Shown: one piece after another, positions 49,595 to 60,000 of the stretch
How positions within the stretch are numbered: position 1 is the stretch's first letter
How the letters are laid out: every line of letters begins with the position of its first letter
Origin: Vitis vinifera
Taxonomy: Eukaryota; Streptophyta; Magnoliopsida; Vitales; Vitaceae
Direction: 5' to 3'
Assembly (NCBI RefSeq): GCF_030704535.1
Contig: NC_081822.1
Coordinates: 3,587,001 to 3,651,000, forward strand
DNA: 64,000 bases
Notes under the pieces: model-generated
Database searches by the model: none
The model's input: the letters and a program-made list of their open reading frames with translations, nothing else
Told to the model about the DNA's origin: nothing
Program-made: the position numbers and the translations under genes

Positions 49595-50103
49595 GGTGAA
49601 CCTCAACTGAAGAAGTCTAATCTCAATGTACTCTGAAAATATCATACCCATCATGCCATCAATCTCTGCTCGGGGACCAGTCACGACACTAAAACTGTCC
49701 AAGACTCTAAGACAAACACATGCAAGAGACAAAACAAAGCAACACAAGATGCCACACAAGATAACAACACATAAAATGCATGATACGAAACAATGATAAT
49801 AATAAAAAGAAGACAGAAACACATACCCAAGAAAACAACAATATCACTAAGTGAAATGAGAGTACATCATGCGAAAAATAAGACAGTAAGGTCTACTCTC
49901 GAAACACAGGGTACGACTCGAATCACTAACTATAAAACAAGACTCAAATACAAAGAACAAAAGAACAAAAACCCAAACGACCAACTAACAAAGTAGTCCC
50001 AAAATACACCAACAAGGTATCAAAGTGTCCTGTGAATATCAGTGCCCTGGGTGTCCAAAACGTGATGGTATAAGCCCGAAGGAGGAGGAACTGCATGTGT
50101 GGA

Positions 50104-51470
50104 CTAAGCTGGAAAGGAACCAGTAGACATATCTGGACCAAGATCAGTATCTGTGGTCGATATGGGAAAGCTAACTGCACCACTGTCAATAAGATCCTGT
50201 ATAGTATGACGTAGAGAAGCACAATAATCAGTACGGTGGCCTGCCATCTGGTGATATGCACAGAACTCATGAGCACGAAAACGCGGAGGCAAGGTACTCG
50301 GGAGTGGCCTAGGGGCCAATGGTACTAAAAAACCAGTAGACCTGAGTCGCTCAAAAGCTCTATCCAAAGGCATCCCCAAATCAGAATAAGTCCTCTGACG
50401 TCGTCGATGGGGACGAGACTGCTCATGTCGTGGGATACTAGTCTGTGGACGCTGAAACTGAAATGAAGGTCGCACCGTGACAGTATGCGGATGTACAGAA
50501 GGGTACTGCTGAGCTAGATGAGAATGATGATGCTGTAAGGGTGGGAAATCACTCCTGGGTATTTGCAATGATCTCGCATAGGGATGATAACCAGGTCGTC
50601 GATGCTGAAAATCGCAGAACATATGCCTCCATAGCTCTCAGATGATCCAACAACTCCCTTCCCCTCAGTATCTGGGGAATGAATAATATCTGACCATAAT
50701 CCTCTAGATATGCCATCGTCTACATCGAGCAAAGCCTGAACCAATGATCTAAAATCCTGGAATGGGACTCCTGTCAGATGCCGAGCAAACCTAGGATGCA
50801 AACTCCTCAAAAACATGCTCATCTGATCTCTCTCGGTAGGTCGCTCAATCATCTCCGCAGCCTTCTCCCTCCAGCGGGAGATAAAAGAAGAAATAGGCTC
50901 ATCCGATCCCTGTCGAAGAAACTCAAGCTCTCTACGTGTAACGCTCGTATCACCACTGAATGAATACTGTCTCAGAAACTCCTGTGCTAAGTCCTCCCAA
51001 GTTTTCCGACGAGATGTCTCTAATGAAGCATACCATCTCTGTGTCACGCCGCTCAATGACAATGGGAACAAAGTGAGCAACTGTGCCTCATCTAGACCAA
51101 GGGCCCTCATAACCGTGCTATAAAGTCTGAGATGAATACGAGGACATCCAACACCCGTATATCTCTCTATATCAGGCATCCTGAAACCGATTGGCAAAGT
51201 GGCCACTGGCACATCGCCAGGATCATCCCATAAAATCATCTCATCAAGATCTCTCATCCGTCTAATCCTCTGCTCGAGTCTGTCCATATGAGAACGAGGA
51301 TCCCCAACAATGGTAACTGGTGTGACAATAGGTGGAACGACAGCAGCCCGATCACGTGAAGCAGTAGGCAACGTCTGTGTAGCTGGCATCTGAACAGGTA
51401 GAACAGGTGGTGTCACTAAATCAGATGGCGTGCCCTCGAGCACTACATGCCTATCCTGGTGAGTATCCAT
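50104..51470 (-). pseudogene. Retrotransposon gag, frameshifted
   Basis: The first frame, 51470-50514, starts M-D-T-H-Q-D-R and carries the capsid-type domain: F-R-M-P-D-I-E-R-Y-T-G, H-L-R-L-Y, L-S-G-V-T-Q-R-W-Y, W-E-D-L-A-Q-E-F-L-R-Q-Y, Q-G-S-D-E-P-I-S-S-F-I-S-R-W-R. This is the Retrotrans_gag (PF03732) pattern. Near 50630-50645 the frame shifts, and the C-terminal part continues in another minus frame (50622-50104) with C-A-Y-H-Q-M-A-G-H-R-T-D-Y-C, a C-x2-H-x4-H-x4-C knuckle, and L-R-H-T-I-Q-D-L-I-D-S-G. Either this copy is mutated or the shift is programmed; mutation is simpler. The protein would package element RNA in virus-like particles. Confidence 0.82.
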
Positions 51471-53625
51471 CCTCTAGCTCAAACTGGTCAATGCCTCCTG
51501 AATCGAAACCATAGAAGCGATAAGCTAGCCAATCGAAAATGACTGAAAATCCATCTATAGCAGCTCAGCAATACGAATCAACCTCTCTCTCACTCAACCC
51601 AGGGCACTGAACTAAGACTGGGACTACAAATAGACTCCTACAGAAGAGCCAAACAAAATGACTCAAACACGACTCATGCAACGACACGGGATGCAACGAA
51701 CAATGACCAATGCATGATACACTACAACCCAATACATGACAGGGTGCGACACACAATCATATGGTGACAATCAAAATTTGGATAGACGATAGAATCTCTA
51801 GAGTCACATGAGTGTCCAGTGTGAGACAACTACAAATATGACTAAAGAATTTCTATCGATGATCCAAAAAATGATCGAGGTGTGAAGAAAGTGAATGAGG
51901 TGTGAAGAACAACACTATCACGAGATCAATACTCAATCTATAACAAAACATCCTCGATTCGACCTTCAACTCGAGCTCTAATATAGAAAAAAGAATGATA
52001 AGGTGATCTAGGCGAATCTCTCGAAAAATGTGTGAATATGAAAAATATGCCTTTCACCTTTCTGTAATGAAAATATGAGCATCGAGTTGAAAATCGAACC
52101 AAGGATCAAACAAATGATGAGGTACTGAGCCCGTGATAGGTGTACAGTGTAAAAAGATGATCAATGAACATATCCCAAAGTATCGAGTGAGTGACAACAA
52201 AGTGAAGAGGTGTGTCGAGCCAAGAAATGAGAACGAAAGCCCTAAGAAGAAAACATGCTAAACTCATCGAGTGAAAAGCACAAACTAAGGCGACAAGACG
52301 AAAGGTGATCCAACCGATACTCAAACTCATACCGATCTCCGAGCACTCTCAACTGGAGACTAAAAAAAAAGAGGGAATACTGGATCCGAACTATAACCAC
52401 AGAGGCTCTAAAGGCCCTCAGATGCACCCACGTGTAGGGAGGGAGTCCTAATCGAAGGATCTATGGCTCAACCTACAAGGTTAAGGTGGCTCTAAATGGA
52501 TATGGGTGGATTTTAAAGATCCCTAGCAGAAGCGATCATACCCTCCGGTGGTACGCAACCCTCTGCACGCCTCCGAAGAGACGGGGCGCTTCCATGTAAG
52601 GTGGTCATCACCTCCACACATACACTACCTCGACATCCCAGGGGTTTCCTATGGTGAAACCTCTCAAAACTCTCAACGCTCAATAGCCAACTAGAGTGCA
52701 CAGTGAATGGTGTGGGTGCATCCGAAAACCCTAAGAAGCTAAAACGGGAGAGAAAACACACTGGTCGCACGAATATCCATGAAATCTAGCTCCGAGCTAT
52801 ACAGGTCTTCAATGATCGGACTCCAATCGACACCAAAGTGTCGCTCTCCTCCAGAATGCTCCCGTACATCGATATAGCCCGTCGCTAGACCCTACTCCTA
52901 ATCTCTGGCTCGGTCAGAGAGCAAACACACAGAAGGTCTCACACTTGCAATAGTGAGAACCGAGATGAAAGGAATGACCGAAACCAAGAGAGTTGGAGGT
53001 AAGGGGATAGATGTGCGGCCCACACGGACAAGCGACATGCAATCAAGCAGAAGAAGGGCAGTCATGCGACATGCGGTCAGGCAGAGTACAGGATATATCA
53101 CTCAAGTCCACACAAACTATGACGATCAAGACGAATAGTGATACAAACATCATGCTCAAAAGACGATCAAGGCAATAGGCAAGCTAGAGAATCAACATGT
53201 CAAACTGAGTGATATACAGTGGTGAGTGTATGCATGTGAAGTGATCAGAATAATCATGGCAAAATCAGGATCAATGCGCTAAGCGATACGAAATGATCAA
53301 TCAATATAATCAACATATCAAAATCTCAAATGAATATATCAATGAAGCACAGAGAAAATAGCTATCTCAGAATCCTCTATCAATACGAATCAATCATCAT
53401 AATCATCATGTCAAATATCTCAAACAAATATATCAATGAAGCATGAAGAAACTGGCTATATCATAATCCCCAATCAAGATAATAGACCTATACGATCAAT
53501 CATGTCAATGTCCCAAATGAAAACTCGGGAACTCTCAATGTGCAATCAAGATGTGAGTATCCACTAATCGACTCATCAAAAGCCACATTTGTTTCATCCT
53601 AAGTTCAAGCTTGACCCTCTAAATA
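51471..53625. other. Retrotransposon 5' leader, non-coding
   Basis: About 2.1 kb lies between the primer site and gag on the minus strand. Short frames only, none with a recognised domain. Long leaders are usual in large gypsy elements. Confidence 0.6.
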
Positions 53626-53641
53626 ATCCCCAGTGGAGTCG
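53626..53641 (-). other. Primer-binding site, tRNA-Arg type
   Basis: Minus strand reads CGACTCCACTGGGGAT, complementary to the 3' end of plant tRNA-Arg as I recall it. The bases next to it read TAG where a perfect match to the CCA end would need TGG. It is separated by a few bases from the LTR, as in Tat/Ogre elements. Confidence 0.75.
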
Positions 53642-53647
53642 CTATTT

Positions 53648-54534
53648 TGTGGACCCCGCATTTCGAATCTATCTCAATGCGTTTCCCACTCGAATGGTGA
53701 GCTCGAATTTTATTTGAAAAATTATGATTTTTATTGATTATTTGAAAATGACTTGGAGTCGCCACTTATTTTTGTTTTATTTTTAAAGGGTAAACAAAAT
53801 AAGAAAGAAAAACCCTAAGTGTGACTCCTTATTTTGGAAAAGGTGGTTTGCGAAAAACCGGATCGGGTTCGGGGGTCAGGTTACTTATCGGGAAGGTACG
53901 GTAAAGACCGTAGCACCCCTCTAAGTCCCTAAAGTCGGGTCTCTACTAATAAAATGAAGTTGACGTGGCAATGATGAGGAAATCAATGAATACTCAGCAT
54001 GATCGCACATATGAGAATCAGTACATGCATAGAGAATTACAAGAATGGGAGTGGACACGTACCTAGGTGACGAGCCGCCATGCGCAAACTCAAAAACTGT
54101 TTAGGAGTTCACCCATGCTGTTCATCCGCCACTTCATCTCCTTCCTCAAAGCTTCCTTGCCTCTCAAGCTCAAGAAAACCCCAGCAAAGCTATCCCCATT
54201 TTCTCCTCAAGAAAACCTCCTCCTCCAAGACCAGAAAAATCCCCCTGGTTTTCTCTCTGAGCTCCCCTCAAGCTCTTCCCTCCTCTCAATATCTCCCACG
54301 GCTGGCCCTCCAAAAACCCCCTTCTCTGCAGCTCTCTTCTGCCCCTCAACAACCTGCAGCTTTTTGCAGATTCCTCCTTGCCAGGTGTCAATCTCTGATT
54401 GGCTTTCAAAAACACTGTTCTGATTCCATGATAGCCAATCAGGGATTGACACGTGGCCTCCTAGAAATGCTCCATCTGGCCAAATAAGCTGCAACAAATT
54501 CAAAAAGAAAGTGCTCCCAAAATGGGGGTCTACA
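53648..54534 (-). repeat. LTR (5' LTR in element orientation)
   Basis: 887 bp, same length as the other LTR, with about five substitutions between them. It contains the same hairpin (about 54381-54456) and a second primer-site-like sequence at 53755-53764. Confidence 0.97.
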
Positions 54535-54539
54535 GATAG
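54535..54539. repeat. Target-site duplication GATAG (right)
   Basis: Matches 42586-42590 exactly. Confidence 0.92.
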
Positions 54540-56040
54540 ATATTGAGGAAACTAGAAATTTATAACGGGGCATCGATTATTTTATTTTTTTAGTTGTTTA
54601 TTTTTAATTTTTGTTTTAGTTACTTTTTAAATTATTTTTATTATTTTATTTTTTAATGTCTTAGTTTTAAATTTTGATTTTAGTTTTAATCATTTTTCAT
54701 TTTTTATTTTATAGGCAATTGACTTAGTTTTTATTCAATGTTATAATATAAATATTAAAGAGATTATGTGTTTTAATGAAAAAAAATGTTGAATTGTAAA
54801 ATTACTAAGTACCAACTTGTAAAAAAAATGTTGAATTGTAATTTCAAAATAGTTTTTGAAAACCGTTTTTCCATTTTTTGTAAAATAAAAATTTATTTGA
54901 AAATCTAAAATGTTTTTAACATGGTTTTAAATATGTTTTTTAAAACAAATTATATGTCTAAAACTTTATTTTTAATAATTATATATGTTTGTATGATTAT
55001 TTTCTAAAACGGTTCTAAGAAATAAGTGAAAGTAAGTAAAAACAATTAAAAAAAAAAATTTTATTTGAAAACATCTTATTTTTATTTTTATGTACTTAAT
55101 AAAAAAAAGTTTTATTTTTAAATAATAAAAAGTGTTTTCCAATTTTTTGTTTTTAAAAACAAAAAATTATTGAGTTGTAAATATGATATTTTTTTCAACC
55201 TTTCTACCATTTGACCAAATAAAAATTAGGTTTTACATCTATGTTGTGTAAACATTCTCTTTATAGTAAATCATTGAACTAAATTCTTAGATAATGATGG
55301 AAGACTTCTTCAATGTTTAGGATTTTTTTTTTTATACTCGTGTCTTTGATTTTATCAATACTCAAATTGTAAAAATGAATTCACAAATACATTAATTACG
55401 ATTCTTTCACTTAGAGTAAATATTTATTTATCAAAAAATTGAATTTAATAATATTAAAAAGACCATGTTTAATATCACGTTTGGTTTTAATAAAAGAAAA
55501 AAAATATTAAATAAAATGATTTTCTCATATTATTTTTATTATAAAAATAATAAAATAAAATTATTTAAATTAATTATAAACTTATTTATTTTTAAAGTAT
55601 TTAATCTTTATATAAAAATGTTAAAATAGGTAAAATATTTTATTCATAATTTTTAAATTTAATTTTAATCCAAGAGAAGTCGTGGTTGGCAACAAGGCAT
55701 TTGAAAATAATTGGGTGGTATTTATAGACCGGCGTCTCCATCTAGAAAAGCCCCGGCGCTTCTAGACCATGCCACGTAGAAAAAAGAAAAAAAAGGAAAA
55801 ACGAAGGAATATGGACCGTATAGAAGCAGAAGATTTGAAGAAAGTCAAGTTGGTTGTGCATAGGGATTTTTGGCGACCAAGAAAGGCAACAGAATAAATA
55901 ATAAAATAAAATAAAATAAAATAAAATAAAAGGAAGGAAAATATATGGGTGATTTCATAGAGGACGAGGCTGTTGTTGATACGTTTGGTTTCAGCGTCTG
56001 AGAAAACTGATACAGATTATACCCTATCTCCCATAAAACC
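54540..56040. other. AT-rich spacer with a partial MITE-like copy
   Basis: No gene. ACGTTTGGTT at about 55478 starts a family-like sequence that fades out near 55675 without a clear right end. An (AAAAT)n run lies near 55898-55930. The end of this region is the promoter of the vasculin-like gene. Confidence 0.5.
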
Positions 56041-57043
56041 TCTTTTGCCCTAATTTCAGACACTCGCTTTGCCATTCTCTTCTCCTCTTTTTCTCTCGGC
56101 TTTCTCTCTTTTGCTTTCCACTCAGCCACTCTCTGTTACAATCCAAACGCATTGGCTTTGCATTCACCAAATAATTTCATATCAATACATACTTTGGCGG
56201 TTATTTGAACGGTTAGGGTTTTCTTTACTTCAACATTTTTCGCGGCTCTGCCGCCTAGGTAAAACTATTTGCTTCATTCATTTCGGTTTTTTGGTTCTTT
56301 TCCCATAAAAATTTCATATATTTTGGGCCAATTATTATTATTAATTTTTTTTTTAATTTTTTTTTGTGGGTGTGTTTGAACCCTAGCCTTGGGAGGTGTA
56401 TTCTAGGGTTTCTATATCGAGCCATTTGCGCGGTTTTCATTATCGGTTTCGCTTATCCTCTAGGGTTTCCCTAAATAACCTGGTTCATGTGCGTGAGGTA
56501 TTGTTCTAGAATTGTGGGTCTTACTTTGTTCTTGTCGTTTTGATATATTTTTTCGTGGGCTGAATTGAGATTTTGCCGAGATGAGGGTCCTCTGAGTGGT
56601 TGTTATCTGCAAATCCATCTTTAATAGAAGATGGAGGCGTAGATTTTTTTTTTTTTTTTTCATAATATCATTGTGTTTTAGTCAGCAGCTATGCCTTTTG
56701 TTCTCGCCATTGCCTTTGTTTTTTCCCTTTGGATTCGTACATGTATGAGAATCTGCTTCTGGTGATCCATGTATTGAAAGCACAAGCATTAGTTTCGGGG
56801 AAGAAAAGAACCCTTAGGATTCTTTTGGACATTGGTGAGCCATTTTGGTTTTTGCAATTTTGGGCCTGAATAGTGGTGACTGTGAAGCAAGATTGGTTGT
56901 CTTGAGAAAATAAAACTAGGGTTAGGGTTATGCATCATTAACATTGGGTGGAAGCCCAGTGATTTTGTAGAGAAAGGGGTGGAGAGAGTAAAGAAAGATA
57001 AGTAGTGTTTTTCTTTTATATCTGATGATGTGCAACACTCCTT
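56041..57043 (+). other. Promoter-proximal region and 5' UTR of the vasculin-like gene
   Basis: CT-rich leader-like sequence at 56060-56130. A good donor, GCCGCCTAG|GTAAAA, at 56258/56259 suggests a 5' UTR intron. The acceptor is uncertain among several AGs before 57044. Confidence 0.45.
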
Positions 57044-60000
57044 ATGGAAAGAAGTGAACCCACGTTAGTTCCAGAATGGTTGAGAAGTACTGGAAGTGTT
57101 ACTGGGGGTGGCAACTCAGCCCACCATTTTGCTACATCATCTTCGCACACAGGTTGGCATTCTTTTAAGTGTTTTCAGCACTGTCTATTTTTCTTTGCAA
57201 TTGTATTTCCTTATTTATGTAGTTTCTAGTTTGAATGGTGTCGTTTTATGGTTATAGATATTTCTCCACGCTCCACAAGAAATAGATCTTCTAAGAATAC
57301 AAGTGATTATGAAAGCCCTCGTTCGGCATTTTTAGACCGGACCTCCTCATCCAATTCACGGAGGAATTTGGTCAGTAATGGTTTTCCAAAGCATGACAAG
57401 GAATCTAATGCTCGCGCATATAGTAGTTTCTCCAGAAGTCACCGTGATAAGGACCGTGATAGGGAGAAAGATAGGTTAGTCATTGAAGACCAATGGGATC
57501 ATGGCAGTTCTCATCCTTTGGCAAACATCTTAATCAATAGGGTTGAAAAGGATGTGCTGAGGCGATCTCATTCAGTGGTATCAAGGAAGCAGGTTGACGT
57601 GTTGCCTCGAAGAGTTGCATCAGACTCAAGAAATGGCGATAGCAACAAACACAACAATGTCAATGGCATGGTTTCTGGGGCCAGTATCATTGGTGGCATC
57701 CACAAGGCTGTGTTTGATAAGGATTTCCCTTCACTTGGAACTGAACCTGATATTGGAAGAGTTCCATCACCTGGGTTGAGCATGGCTGTTCAGAGTTTGC
57801 CCATTGGTAATTCATCTTTGATTGGTGGGGAGGGATGGACTTCAGCTCTGGCAGAGGTGCCCATGATAACTGGAAGCAATAGCACAGGATCCTCATCTGT
57901 TCAACAGACTGTTGTTTCTGCTCCAGCATCTGGGCTTCCAAGTACTACAGCTGGTCTTAATATGGCTGAAGCATTGGCACAGGCCCCATCACGGGCTCGC
58001 ACTACACCACAGGTACCCAAGCGGTGCCACTTGTTAAGTGTTTGATTGATAATCATGGTTGAATTACTAATAAGACTTTGCTTTTTGTTTTTATTTGTAG
58101 CTATCTGTTAACACACAGCGACTTGAGGAATTGGCAATTAAGCAATCTAGGCAACTAATACCTGTGACACCTTCAATGCCTAAATCTTCGGTAAGAGGAC
58201 TGCTTTTGGTCGTTGTAAGAGCTTGATTAAGTTGCATGTTCATGAGTTATTATTGGGAGTTTTTTAGACAATTGTTAGAAGGCTCTTTTGCATTTAGTTC
58301 CTTAATGAATCCAAAGTATTTATTCTTGTGTTTTTGCTTCTTTTTTATTTCTATAGCCCCATCTGTTATCCCCCTTCAATTATGGAAAGTAAGAATGGAG
58401 AACTTATTTATGTCCTTGAACACATAGTTGGTAGCTTCTTTTCCATGGTTTTTTTTGGGGATCTTTTCTAGTGTTTAGCAGAGAGTAAAGGTCTATTTAC
58501 AGATACAGTTAACCAAATAATGTTTGAGAATACCTGGAAATGTTGTTCTGTTTTTATTGGTATTCTTGTTATTTTGGGTAGTTGAGCATATGAGTTTGAT
58601 GATGTAGTTTCCCATTTTGGTTGGTCATTAATGATTTTAACATGATGCACTGTTAACAGGAAGTTCCATGGGCATCACTAGAAGAATTGTCTTCTTGTTA
58701 TTTTTGAATATTCAGACTAAGAACAATTGTTGCATTTGTCCTTCATGGGAGTTAAACTTGAAATCTAGCTCAGAAAGGAACAAAGTAGATCTATCCTTGT
58801 TCTCTTTTGCATATTGTTTTTTCTCAATCAATAATTGATGTCACCAAAGAATTCCTAATGTTTGAATTATGATTCTGATGAGTGGAGTTTTGTTCTCAAT
58901 GAATAATTGAGTCACTAAAACATGCCATGTTTGAATTAAAACTCTTATGATCTAGTAAGAGAATGGTTCTGCCATGATGGAGAATTGTATTGCTTTGTTG
59001 CAGGCTGGTGCTTTATTACATAACTTCATAGTTGTGTTTCTGTTATTATATTCATTTAGTATTTTTCTCTTCTTGTTTGATGTTACTCATTATATCATTG
59101 ACAAAGCCCCCAAGGCCTAGCTCAAGGGGCAGGGGATTGGGGTGGAAAGGGGATGGTTGCAGGTTGCATTCCATGTATCAAAAAAATTAAATAAAAGAAA
59201 AGAAAAAAGAAAAAGAAAAAGAAAAATAAAAATAAAATACTTACGAAAAGATATTTATGTTACTGATAACACAGGCGGTGAACTAAGAGCACTTTTAATA
59301 CCCTATGTTGACTTGTCTCTATTGTTACTCTATTGTAGACCTGCCACATTCTGTATTTTGCCATGCCCTTCTTATATATTGTATCAATATTTTCTTTATT
59401 TTATAGCAAAAAAGTATTGTGTGAGTAGGCTTCTCTAAAGAATTAACTTTTTTGTAGACACCTTGTCTGTATGTTCCAATCGCATAGTTTTGTAGGTAAG
59501 GGAAACTCTACCCTGCATTTGATAATTGGCTCTGTGGTACTTGAATTGGCTTTTGTCAAAAGAAAAGAAAGATGTGGTGAAAAGTTACATGCTAGTGCCC
59601 CATTCTTATGGTAAACTTGTATTACTGGCTTCCCCTGTGCCTGCAAAGCCCATAAACAGAAAGATAAAAGAAAAGGAGATAGGAACATAAAATTTTTTAT
59701 GTTTTAGCTGTCTTTAGAGCTACATTTCTCTAAGTTAATCATGTTGAAGTCACACTCAAGCTACTGATTCATGATTTGAATACATGATGGTCTTTACATT
59801 GTACTTGTTTTGGCAAATTTCTGGCAATGTGTATTCTCAAATATTAACTAACGTTTTTTTTTTCTTTCTAGGTGGTATTTTCTAGGGTCCTGAATGACAT
59901 GATAGTGGTATAGGTTATCAGTTATGTCTCACTTGGTAGATACATGGGATCATTCAAGATAGGATGGGGTTGGGTTATAGCTGTTGTTATTATTTTTTTT

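Larger units (their letters stand above)
42591..54534 (-). mobile_element. Complete non-autonomous gypsy-type (Tat/Ogre-like) LTR retrotransposon, 11,944 bp
   Basis: Two direct 887-bp LTRs (42591-43477 and 53648-54534) begin TG, end CA and are flanked by the 5-bp duplication GATAG. Orientation is minus: the primer site lies just inside the right LTR, the purine-rich tract just inside the left LTR, and the gag frames read on the minus strand. A gag domain (Retrotrans_gag type) and a second zinc-knuckle ORF are present. I find no protease, reverse transcriptase, RNase H or integrase in any frame. The 43.5-48.8 kb part is filled with minisatellites and non-coding sequence. I infer that it moves by borrowing enzymes from an autonomous relative. 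The lineage is suggested by the tRNA-Arg primer site and the gag type. Confidence 0.92.
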
